Below, in pieces: positions 17,801 to 24,778 of a stretch of DNA of 36,987 bases. Numbering within the stretch: position 1 is the first letter of the stretch; the number at the start of each line of letters is the position of its first letter. The position numbers were made by a program, and so were the translations under genes. The stretch is from Candidatus Poribacteria bacterium (GTDB lineage Bacteria > Poribacteria > WGA-4E > WGA-3G). The notes under the pieces are model-generated. The model was given only the letters and a program-made list of their open reading frames with translations, ran no database searches and was not told the origin of the DNA. The stretch spans positions 1 to 36,987 of the forward strand of contig JAJEJA010000057.1 in the NCBI GenBank assembly GCA_022828145.1, read 5' to 3'.

Positions 17801-18660
17801 AGCAGAAAGAAGAAGAGCGTACGCCGTCACCTTTTACTCGGTTTCTGAGTGCACTAAATGTGCATACACGACTGTGGATAACTGAGGAACAACAGGCGGA
17901 AGATGCTCTTTCTCTCTATCTGCTGAGGAGTCTACAAGAAACACAGACGCTTTTTGGCAGAATAAATCAACGACATCGTATAGAATTTTCTCCTTCACCA
18001 CAGTTTAGTTTTGAAGTCAATCGTCACAGTGGTCGTTCTCTCAACAAACGGATCAACACCCAAGAACGTCATCGGAATCACAGAACGTGGGAGGTGAGTT
18101 TTTCAGTTAATCCTACACTTAAGCTCTCTGTGGGAGCAAATTGGGAGCAGCGTCGTGAAACAGAAAGATATAGCCAACTCAATTTCGCAGATGTGGGTAC
18201 GGTTCCCAACTCAGAAGATAACGACTTGCCGGCAACCCCTATCTCAAACCTACGCCAATTTGAGCAGACGACTGAGCTTAACTGTCAGTATGAATTAAAC
18301 AGGGCAATACGATGGCGCGGAATAGCAGGATATAACCGAACTCTTGACATTGAGCAACTTTCCGATGAGGATGATGCCAAGACACGCACCTTCTCCCTGA
18401 CAAATAGTATCACATATAGTATTATCGGCAAGGGGCGCGTTGAAGTTAACCACAAACTCGGCTATGGTAGGAATGATGGCGGTGTACCGTTCGCGCAATA
18501 CTACTTTTATGAGGGTATCAGTCATGAAGTCCGTGCTACTGCCGATTATAGACTCCGTAAGTTCACCGACCTGCTATTTCGTCTGAATTATCGCTTGCTT
18601 TCTACAGAACAACGGAAACCTGAACACCGTCTGGAGATGACAGTCAGCGCGGAGCTATAA
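14875..18660 (+). CDS. Large probable outer-membrane beta-barrel protein
   Basis: A 1261-residue protein with an N-terminal signal peptide (MARLTRIQLF, hydrophobic core, cleavage near IADAQ). The first 160 residues are beta-rich. Residues about 180-260 (ISVGSGRALSQNQEFRINVR, then GNVSDNIEVLAMLSDQDLPI, QPEGMTEDIQ and TLGDFDASLG) recall large surface proteins in Bacteroidetes-type phyla with a 'GNVSD...IQPEG' segment, a likeness from memory. The remainder alternates short amphipathic strands rich in aromatic and charged residues with loops, as in large barrels, and ends in DLLFRLNYRLLSTEQ...LEMTVSAEL, a plausible last strand. A low-complexity Ser/Arg-rich patch is near residue 960. It overlaps nothing upstream, and its stop is five bases from the stop of the convergent sigma-1 gene. 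Its exact role is unknown; surface transport or assembly is a guess. Confidence 0.75.
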   Translation: MARLTRIQLFILSFFLLSTQLFYLTIADAQDKTQESISLLAIPLLELPAFSVIEKSETIQLETEKNEWTLKHTPVFPNSEEITITTGQLLVRDKDYQIEYATGLIKFEESVLNQEISTISITYRAIPFILLKTYKRELFGTPLEQVPEETKRKDGLIDGTGQRPTLPTTSTSQLEYSGSRTFGISVGSGRALSQNQEFRINVRGNVSDNIEVLAMLSDQDLPIQPEGMTEDIQDINQKLIRIMHPRVVGTLGDFDASLGSSEFIFFPRALEGVKVEGDYENVKFHFIPSALPKGQSTSKVIRGEEGRSEYRLDVNNQFVIVKAGSEIVWLNGEKMRRGENNDYIIREYGDPIIEFNNRHLITSNDVIRVDFQYIPEDRTYQQNLYGINNVFVFPEEWLSLGASYAVEADIDDPDQALVLFDDESLTALRQNRLDPEGDGTLLTPPQKHTVWGLESRLNMGEKTWVNGELAFSAIDKNTYSHVDRKETSRAWKLIGYTGWDIPTGIEKLRPKLIANLDVRALDANFLPVGASSSNRNRDQYGTQYATEGFEDAILLNPNTMTDSSDERTLNLDIKLLPFPWLQFNGGGGRTLETATDVQKTQRTNINWGASFSPRTRSSSNLFGTTPLRENILRPSSLYQLDNIQNPPLEILTGTATKNTNGETPKHVQTTRQTSLLKKFPNLRWNDYRSMSVLTLSDEKTDKDINWQENYQKSRQEGSISYYLSPFEFVGTFNRFNATDDFSAARNRRRNRSSGKINLVDFKWVSVQSSYELEQAYAKEPLLTVDDESLGISDWMRSTTARTWKIGLFSQQRQWVNVRTNISRRMVKAHSELGTDSTTQLADMNIQLTPFSRAIDAEVTYQLDKKLTTQRREIYTDLHPLTGHRIQPGEGYYVRLDDLRYVEDPEEGTFIKIYQNVGDKPTTAVDATFQFRIQPRQFFARRRRNQQAVIYNGNRTRLGSRDPGVSATRSAKPSTSQQKEEERTPSPFTRFLSALNVHTRLWITEEQQAEDALSLYLLRSLQETQTLFGRINQRHRIEFSPSPQFSFEVNRHSGRSLNKRINTQERHRNHRTWEVSFSVNPTLKLSVGANWEQRRETERYSQLNFADVGTVPNSEDNDLPATPISNLRQFEQTTELNCQYELNRAIRWRGIAGYNRTLDIEQLSDEDDAKTRTFSLTNSITYSIIGKGRVEVNHKLGYGRNDGGVPFAQYYFYEGISHEVRATADYRLRKFTDLLFRLNYRLLSTEQRKPEHRLEMTVSAEL

Positions 18661-18665
18661 AATAA

Positions 18666-21600
18666 CTATTCTTCAAGAGTGAAATGAAGCATTTCGTTAT
18701 ATTCTGTACCAACGTATATTGTGTCACCCGAAACAGCCAGAGATGTCACATTTTCTGGCGTATTTGAAACAACCTGTTTCCAACTCCCGTTTTCTAATCT
18801 GTAAATTCCGGCATGCTCTGTAACACCATATAAGACACCATCATCAACAGCAAGATGTTCCATAATAAGGTTTACGCCTTCTGAATCAGTGACGGTATGC
18901 CAATTCCTACCATCATCTGTTCTAATGATTCCTGCGTCCGTTGCAACATAAGCTTTCATGCCATCTACCACAATATCTTTAAAAGTGTTTACTTGAAATG
19001 GTAGAGCAGGCGTTAGATCAGTCCAGTTATTCCCCTTATTAAAAGATACGACAAGGTGTCCATCTCGTTTGCCAACGTAGACAGTGTCCCCTGAGACTTC
19101 AAGTATTAGGTCTTTCCTTATAGTATCTAAAGTCAATTCCACGGTTTCCTCCAGTCCAGTGTCATACCATTCTTTTTCACCAGGCATCCATCGGAAGAGT
19201 TTGAAATTATACTCCATATAGAATGTGTCATTACCTATTGCAAATGGACCCCAAAAACCGCGCCAAAAGAGATCAAGAACTGCCTTCCTTGTATCAAGTC
19301 TGTTAAGTTGCATCGTGTAAATCTCCGTTAGCTGCTTAAAAAACTGTTCGGCCCCAAAGGCGTTTTCTTTCATCTTTTTTTCTTCTTCTTGTACATAATC
19401 ATTCTTAATATGATGTGCAGACTTAATAGCCTGATAGAAGGTAGCCATAATAGTTCCATCAATGATAGGTATATCCTGAACGGGCACCAACGTCTTATGT
19501 TCTTGAGATACGCGATATATCTTTGCTTTCTGTATACCGTCATTATCTCCTCCTTTAGCATAAATATCTCCATTAGATTTTACTATATGTGTAATAGTCG
19601 GTTGCTTCGTTGTAAAGTCCGTATTTTGTGTTAAATCCATCTGAACATTGTGCCACGAATTACCCTTGTCGTCAGTTTGTGCTATCTCTCCAGCAGGTCT
19701 CTTAATGTTGTTGACATACCGCGCATATAACGTAGGATGCATGTCTTTCTGTTTAGCGTTTCCACTATGTACAATCAGGTCTGCTATTGGACTTCGCTCT
19801 CTTTCTTGAGGAATATTCACTTTATGCCATGTATTACCCTGATCCGTTGAACGATGCAGATCATCCTGACCTTCAACGTAAAAGAGAGACTCGTTGAGGA
19901 CTACAGCAGGTGAAAAATAGTCTTTTGAAAAAGCCGAAGACGGTGGTAACCATGTGTCACCTCCATCAGTAGACCGAACCATACCTTGTCCAATCACTAT
20001 AAGCGTTTCACCTGCAGTAAGAAGTGTAATTTCTGGCGGCGGCCATGGTTCTTGTGACCAGGCGTCTGTTGGTGTTATATCTGTCCAGGAGTCTCCAAGG
20101 TCAATAGATCTGTAGATCCTCCAAGCACCCTCCATTCCTCTGTCAACAAATCCCGGTCTTTCCATTGCCTCAAAACTAAACTCTGTAGCAACATATAATT
20201 TTTCTTCAGATGCTGCAAGTGAGCGAATATTCGCTAACACAGGATCTGGTAGATTCAGACGTTCCCAACTGTCCCCATTCAAACGAAAGAGTCCGTATTC
20301 TGTTCCAGCAAACAAAACGTTTTGGAATTCAATTAGTGTAATCAATCTCTCATTCAACCCATCATTCATTGCCTTCCATGTTTTTCCATCGTCTTCAGAT
20401 CGAAATACCCCATCACCAAGAACCACATAGAGTGCCTGTTCAGTGCCAACTATGGTATTCGGTGGCCCATCATCGTCATTCCACTTGTATACTAAGTCCC
20501 ATGTTCTACCATTGCTCGTTGATGCAAAGAGATCCCTTGCTGTCAATATGTAAAGCGTATTCTTCCACTTTCCCATGGGCGATTCTGTCGCCCAAACAGC
20601 TGCAAATGAACTTACATCACACAAAAATTGCCATTCTGTACCATCGTGGGGAAATTTGTACAAATTTAGTTCTTCTCCAAGTGCGTAAATTTCACCTTCA
20701 GGAGTAGCAAGTAAGTTATAAACTGGACTTCCATTGATGGGGGTTTCCGAAATCCATTGCTGTTTTCTTTTGGATACATCAACACCATCGGCTTGTGCTG
20801 CAGCAAATGATACATCCACCTGTTGCTGTCCATTGATGTTATTACTATTTAATGCATTTGCTTTTCCAACCTGATTTCGCGTATCCGCTGTCTCTTCTAT
20901 ATTTAGCACAAGAGACGCATCGATAAGTTCAATCCTCGTTTCAGCTTGCGCATCCAGACTATAGGGTTTCTGAAAATGTGCTAAAAACTGACTGCCAATG
21001 CCAAGCATTAAAGCAATTATTACTGCACTTGAAGCGGCAACTATCCACGGAATAATTGGCTTGCTGACAGATGAGGCAGGTTTAATATGAGATACTTCTT
21101 GCATGATGTTATCTGTTAGGTTAGGCGAAATCTGAAAATGTTCAAGAGCTTCTCTAATCATTGTTTCCTCCTTTTGCAATCGTTGCAGTGCTCTACGTAG
21201 ACGGCTACGAATCGTATTTGCTGATACACCTAAAAATGCACCAATTTCTGAACTTGACATCTCACTGAAGAAATGAAGGGTGATGATTGTACGTTCACTC
21301 TCTGGCAGTTTTGCCAGGAGCTTTTTTACAACTTCACGTTGTGTTTCTTCGGATATCCGTTGATTTTCTTCAACGACATATTGTGAATAAGTGGTTTCAG
21401 GATGCTGAGTAATTTTTGTCTCATCAAAAGGAATCGTCGGCAGACGCTTTTTACGTTGCCATGCAATACACCGACGTGATGCACTCACATATAACCAACC
21501 TGCAAAGCTCTGAGGTTTCTTCAATGATTCCAATTTTTGATAGGCTTTTAAAAATACATCCTGTGTTAGTTCTTCAGCGATGTGATAATCTTCTATTTTA

Positions 21601-21710
21601 CTCCATACCAATGCATGGACAGCTCTACGATATTTATTCACAAGTTCTTCGAAAGCTGTATCATCACCATCAAGCGTGAGACGGATTAGTTCAGCATCTT
21701 TCTTTTTCAT
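18666..21710 (-). CDS. Sigma-1: ECF sigma factor fused to transmembrane helix and Asp-box beta-propeller
   Basis: A single frame of 1014 residues. Sigma region 2 spans about 10-85 (IAEELTQDVFLKAYQKLESL, FAGWLYVSASRRCIAW) and region 4 about 127-180 (LPESERTIITLHFFSEMSSS, helix-turn-helix GVSANTIRSRLRRAL). A conserved linker (MIREALEHFQISPNLTDNIM) leads to one transmembrane helix at 221-241. Outside the membrane follow a juxtamembrane stretch (KPYSLDAQAE) and about 700 residues of sialidase/Ycf48-like propeller with some eight Asp-boxes, such as SEDDGKTW, STDGGDTW, STDQGNTW and TDDGRNWHTV. A helical insertion lies at about 755-815. Inside to outside, this is a sigma factor tethered to its own sensor. 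GGAGG sits six bases before the ATG. It follows the WD40 gene 21864-23714 and carries the promoter motif at 21736-21763. Release by proteolysis is plausible but unshown. Confidence 0.93.
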   Translation of the reverse strand: MKKKDAELIRLTLDGDDTAFEELVNKYRRAVHALVWSKIEDYHIAEELTQDVFLKAYQKLESLKKPQSFAGWLYVSASRRCIAWQRKKRLPTIPFDETKITQHPETTYSQYVVEENQRISEETQREVVKKLLAKLPESERTIITLHFFSEMSSSEIGAFLGVSANTIRSRLRRALQRLQKEETMIREALEHFQISPNLTDNIMQEVSHIKPASSVSKPIIPWIVAASSAVIIALMLGIGSQFLAHFQKPYSLDAQAETRIELIDASLVLNIEETADTRNQVGKANALNSNNINGQQQVDVSFAAAQADGVDVSKRKQQWISETPINGSPVYNLLATPEGEIYALGEELNLYKFPHDGTEWQFLCDVSSFAAVWATESPMGKWKNTLYILTARDLFASTSNGRTWDLVYKWNDDDGPPNTIVGTEQALYVVLGDGVFRSEDDGKTWKAMNDGLNERLITLIEFQNVLFAGTEYGLFRLNGDSWERLNLPDPVLANIRSLAASEEKLYVATEFSFEAMERPGFVDRGMEGAWRIYRSIDLGDSWTDITPTDAWSQEPWPPPEITLLTAGETLIVIGQGMVRSTDGGDTWLPPSSAFSKDYFSPAVVLNESLFYVEGQDDLHRSTDQGNTWHKVNIPQERERSPIADLIVHSGNAKQKDMHPTLYARYVNNIKRPAGEIAQTDDKGNSWHNVQMDLTQNTDFTTKQPTITHIVKSNGDIYAKGGDNDGIQKAKIYRVSQEHKTLVPVQDIPIIDGTIMATFYQAIKSAHHIKNDYVQEEEKKMKENAFGAEQFFKQLTEIYTMQLNRLDTRKAVLDLFWRGFWGPFAIGNDTFYMEYNFKLFRWMPGEKEWYDTGLEETVELTLDTIRKDLILEVSGDTVYVGKRDGHLVVSFNKGNNWTDLTPALPFQVNTFKDIVVDGMKAYVATDAGIIRTDDGRNWHTVTDSEGVNLIMEHLAVDDGVLYGVTEHAGIYRLENGSWKQVVSNTPENVTSLAVSGDTIYVGTEYNEMLHFTLEE
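21159..21173 (-). promoter_or_regulatory. Internal Shine-Dalgarno and ATG at codon 184 of sigma-1
   Basis: On the coding strand AAGGAGGAAACAATG is in frame, with five bases between GGAGG and the ATG of Met184. Translation from here would give an 831-residue protein with the transmembrane helix and propeller but no sigma domains. The same arrangement occurs at the same codon in all four paralogues. Confidence 0.55.
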
Positions 21711-21735
21711 GAATTACCTCCGTGCGACATATACT

Positions 21736-21763
21736 GACGCGACTTATGGGTAAGACTGGTGCA
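21736..21763 (-). promoter_or_regulatory. Putative ECF-type promoter of sigma-1
   Basis: On the coding strand TGCACCA is followed after 17 bases by CGTC, and the start codon is about 25 bases further on. Equivalent blocks precede sigma-2, sigma-3 and sigma-4. An inverted repeat TTATG/CATAA spans 21744-21766. Confidence 0.6.
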
Positions 21764-21863
21764 TAAATCTGCAAATGGAGCGCGTTTCTGTAAAGGAGGG
21801 AAATGAAGGTGTATAGAATACGTTGATATTACCGGAGTAAACCTCAGAGGGGTGAACTGATCA

Positions 21864-23714
21864 CTACTGATTATCGTCCCATAAGATGATCACACCATCA
21901 ATGCTACGACTAACGATGGTATTGCCTGTGGAAGCGATAGATACGGACATTATTCCATCTTTGTGTCCGATTAATTCAGTTCCTGTACCCGTAGTAGTAT
22001 CTATAAGAGTGATGAATCCGAAAGAATCTCCCACTGCAATAACATTCGGATTAGGAGTGAACGTCGCAATTGACCTGTACGGACCGAGTAACTTTAGTTT
22101 CTTTTTTAGTTCACCCGTTGCGGTGTCCCAGAGATAGACGTGTGAACCAGTAGCTGTTATGACCATTTTGCTGTCTGCACTCATGTTGATGCTTGTAACC
22201 ACTCTTTCATGTCTTAGAATGTACTTTAACTCGCCTGTTGCAGCGTTCCACAGCCGTGCGTCCCTATCATCGCTTTCCAAAGCGATTGTCTTGCCATCGG
22301 AACTATAAATGAGACTGTCAATTGTCTCAAGATTTGTGTCAATAATGCGGTTTAGTTCTGTCGTATCAGCATTCCAAATATGTATCTTACCATCCCTGCT
22401 TGCGCTTACGATAGACTTGCCGTCGGAACTATATACTATCTTATTGACAGGAGTAGTATGTCCTTCATAGATATTCACTTTTTTTCCTGTCTCAGTGTTC
22501 CATATACTGACAGCATTGTTGGTACTCCCAATTGCAAATGTGTGTCCATTAGGATGTATGGCACAATCTAAGAGCCCTTTCAATTCCTTATCACTATGTA
22601 CTTTCCGAGTTTTACCAGTCTCGGTGTCCCATATACTGACGACACTACCTTTGCTGTATGCCAAGATTGTCTTGCCATTCCTTGTGATATCAAACATTCT
22701 GAAGTTTCCCAGATGTTCGTGATAAGTGTGTTGTGTTTTGCCTGATGTGATATCCCAAATATGCAGATTACCGTCAAGACTGCCACTTGCCATCGTGCGT
22801 AAATCAGGACTAAAAGCGAGTGCAGTGATTTTTTTGGTATGACTCGTTAGAACTTTGAAAAATGCCCCTGTATCAACAACCCAAAGGTGGATAGTGCCAT
22901 CAGCGCAACCAACTGCTATTATGCTATCATCAGGACTGAAAGCGATCTTATTCACTGCTGTCATCTCACCTTTCAAAATGCGAATGAGTTTTCCCGCCTT
23001 CGGATCCCAAATACGTATGCTTCCGTCTTTGTATCCACTTGCCAATCTATTGCCATTTGAGCTGAAAGCGACGTAGCTTACCGGCATGTTGTCTCCAACC
23101 AATTCGTGTATAGGGTCCGCTGAGAACGTGTCCCACACGATAGTTTTACTATTTACATCACCCGTTGCGAGTATATCTCCTGCCGGAGCCAAGTCAAGTG
23201 ATGTGTATGATTCGCCGGGGGCTTGTTTTTTGTCGGGCATATTCTTAAATCCGTATATCACTTTTGTTTTTCCTGTTTTCGCCTCCGATATACCTATCCC
23301 ACCAACGGGATTTAGGATAGCAATGATATCGCCACTCTCATTTAATCCAAGAGATGTTGGATCAACGCCATTGTCAACTAACATGATGTGTTGCATAGTG
23401 TTTGCATCCCAAATCAACACTGTACCGTCCGCATCTCCAGTAGCGACTGTGTTTCCATCCCCGCTTATTTCAATCGAGGTTACTGCATATTCATGATTAT
23501 TCAGCAGCGCAATCTTTTGATAGGTAGTTGCATCATATATCCAGACCCCTTTTGAAGTTGCGACTGCAATCTGTGTGCCTTCAGCGATATAGGCTAAGTC
23601 GTTGATAGTACCTTTGCCGAGACGGATGGGTTGTCTTGCTGGTAGTGCATCATTGACGATGCTGCCTGTAGATACAAATAGTAGTAAAAGTAGTATGTAT
23701 TTTCGCGTTTGCAT
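21864..23714 (-). CDS. Exported WD40 double-propeller protein, copy 1
   Basis: The 616 residues start with a signal peptide (MQTRKYILLLLLFVSTGSIV, cleavage near DALPA) and no lipobox, so the protein is secreted or periplasmic. Then follow about 14 WD40-type repeats of 41-43 residues with recurring ends such as GTVLIWD, GSIRIWD, GTIHLW, GNLHIWD, GKIHIWN and VYLWD, enough for two seven-bladed propellers. No enzymatic domain is visible. WD40 propellers are binding scaffolds; the partner is unknown. AAGGTAAGTACTC precedes the ATG. The gene is directly upstream of sigma-1 with 153 bases between, and a paralogue sits in the same place upstream of sigma-2. A functional link to the sigma-propeller protein is therefore likely, for example as a ligand or co-sensor. 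Confidence 0.9.
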   Translation of the reverse strand: MQTRKYILLLLLFVSTGSIVNDALPARQPIRLGKGTINDLAYIAEGTQIAVATSKGVWIYDATTYQKIALLNNHEYAVTSIEISGDGNTVATGDADGTVLIWDANTMQHIMLVDNGVDPTSLGLNESGDIIAILNPVGGIGISEAKTGKTKVIYGFKNMPDKKQAPGESYTSLDLAPAGDILATGDVNSKTIVWDTFSADPIHELVGDNMPVSYVAFSSNGNRLASGYKDGSIRIWDPKAGKLIRILKGEMTAVNKIAFSPDDSIIAVGCADGTIHLWVVDTGAFFKVLTSHTKKITALAFSPDLRTMASGSLDGNLHIWDITSGKTQHTYHEHLGNFRMFDITRNGKTILAYSKGSVVSIWDTETGKTRKVHSDKELKGLLDCAIHPNGHTFAIGSTNNAVSIWNTETGKKVNIYEGHTTPVNKIVYSSDGKSIVSASRDGKIHIWNADTTELNRIIDTNLETIDSLIYSSDGKTIALESDDRDARLWNAATGELKYILRHERVVTSINMSADSKMVITATGSHVYLWDTATGELKKKLKLLGPYRSIATFTPNPNVIAVGDSFGFITLIDTTTGTGTELIGHKDGIMSVSIASTGNTIVSRSIDGVIILWDDNQ

Positions 23715-23810
23715 GAGTACTTACCTTATATGAGGTGAATCCAAAAAAACACCATTTCCTTATAAAATGCATAACACGTTGAACATAAAAAGTCCAATGA
23801 TCTGATGTTA

Positions 23811-23950
23811 TAGTGGATAGTCCAGAATGAACTTGTGGGTATAAGTAATAGTCGGGATTCGGAGTTCCCTCCTACCAAAAGCAATCCATCGGTAGGAGCG
23901 ATCTCCGAATCGCGACCTTTACCCGAACAATTAGATTGGACTATCTACTA
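23811..23950. mobile_element. MITE-like 140-base inverted-repeat element
   Basis: The left arm begins TAGTGGATAGTCCA, and the right arm read backwards begins TAGTAGATAGTCCA. The pairing continues with gaps through an inner hairpin (GATTCGGAG...CTCCTACC, then GGTAGGAG...CTCCGAATC). ATGTTA borders it on both sides (23805-23810 and 23951-23956), a possible target-site duplication. It encodes no protein, so it would depend on a transposase elsewhere. Confidence 0.7.
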
Positions 23951-23963
23951 ATGTTACACATAT

Positions 23964-24033
23964 CGTCCCTACGGGACTAAAGAACGGATGTTCAAACATG
24001 ATCTATAAACATATCGTCCCTACGGGACTGAGG
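23964..24033. repeat. Paired 51-base-period repeat, locus 2
   Basis: Two perfect CGTCCCTACGGGACT units start at 23964 and 24015. The spacer ends in ATCTATAAACAT, like the spacer of locus 1 (1424-1493). Both loci also share the order 'GGGACTAA' in unit one and 'GGGACTGA' in unit two. Confidence 0.8.
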
Positions 24034-24118
24034 TCACTATTAGATCGGATTTATCTCCTTAGTGAAGGTATTGATATTCTTTTTTGGTTTTGTCTAGCTT
24101 ATTCCGTTATGATTACAT

Positions 24119-24157
24119 GCAAGGGTATGGGAATATAGAACATATTCATATCCTTGC
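24119..24157 (-). terminator. Hairpin just after the small lipoprotein gene
   Basis: GCAAGG and CCTTGC bracket TATG/CATA and ATAT pairs, giving a long, slightly bulged stem 14 bases past the stop codon on the - strand. No T-run follows, so intrinsic termination is uncertain. The rest of the 23715-24171 gap holds only the MITE-like element and the 51-base repeats. Confidence 0.45.
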
Positions 24158-24171
24158 GTCTAAAAATTGAT

Positions 24172-24747
24172 TTAACGGTCAAGTCCCAGAAACTCATAGG
24201 GATCAATACCTTCGTCATAAGATCTAACCTCAATCCAATCAGGAATCGGTTCGTATCCCATTTGTTGTTCCCTGGTTAACAATCCGGCTCCCCCCATTAA
24301 AGATGATATATAGCGTCTTACTTGACCATTTGAGTCTGTTGTCTCCTTCCACTCCGCATAGACAACATTGGGTTCTGAGGGATAAAACAGACCGTTCGAA
24401 TCAAGACTTGTTATTCCATAAATTTCAATACCTTCATTGAAAAGCTTGATTCCGACACGCGCAAACAGCTCGCTTATTCTCAGCTGCTCCTCAAAAGTGA
24501 CACCTAACCCCTCTTCCAGTTTCGCAAGCTTTTCTTCGTCCCATTGCCAAGGAATTGCCGTCCCACTATAACCCTCTGGTATTTCTGGATACGGTCCGAA
24601 TCCAAAAGGCGAGACAGGAATATCTTCTGCCGGTGTTTCTTCAGGTAGTTGAACATTCCAACTATAGAACCAGCAACCACCAGCAACCACAAATAAGAGA
24701 ATAAGTCCGACAAGAATCAATCTATTTGTAAACAATTTATATAACAC
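24172..24747 (-). CDS. Small lipoprotein downstream of sigma-2
   Basis: The protein has 191 residues from GTG 24747, preceded by AGAGGTGATAAT, the best ribosome binding site in this stretch. The longer open frame reaching 24840 would overlap the sigma-2 3' end and has no such site. The product starts MLYKLFTNRLILVGLILLFV, followed by the lipobox VAGGC with Cys25 as the lipidation site. The mature part has an acidic Pro-rich linker (LPEETPAEDIPVSP), a helix around KLAKLEEGLGVTFEEQLRIS and an acidic C-terminus (IDPYEFLGLDR). I do not recognise the family. It begins 31 bases after the sigma-2 stop, so it is almost certainly co-transcribed and could modulate or stabilise the propeller outside the membrane. 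No counterpart follows sigma-1, sigma-3 or sigma-4. Confidence 0.7.
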   Translation of the reverse strand: MLYKLFTNRLILVGLILLFVVAGGCWFYSWNVQLPEETPAEDIPVSPFGFGPYPEIPEGYSGTAIPWQWDEEKLAKLEEGLGVTFEEQLRISELFARVGIKLFNEGIEIYGITSLDSNGLFYPSEPNVVYAEWKETTDSNGQVRRYISSLMGGAGLLTREQQMGYEPIPDWIEVRSYDEGIDPYEFLGLDR

Positions 24748-24778
24748 ATTATCACCTCTTAACTTTCCCATTTTGAAG

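Noticed and set aside
23964..24033. Possible CRISPR array from regularly spaced palindromic repeats
   Set aside because: Only two units per locus, the conserved part also extends into the spacers, and no cas gene is present.
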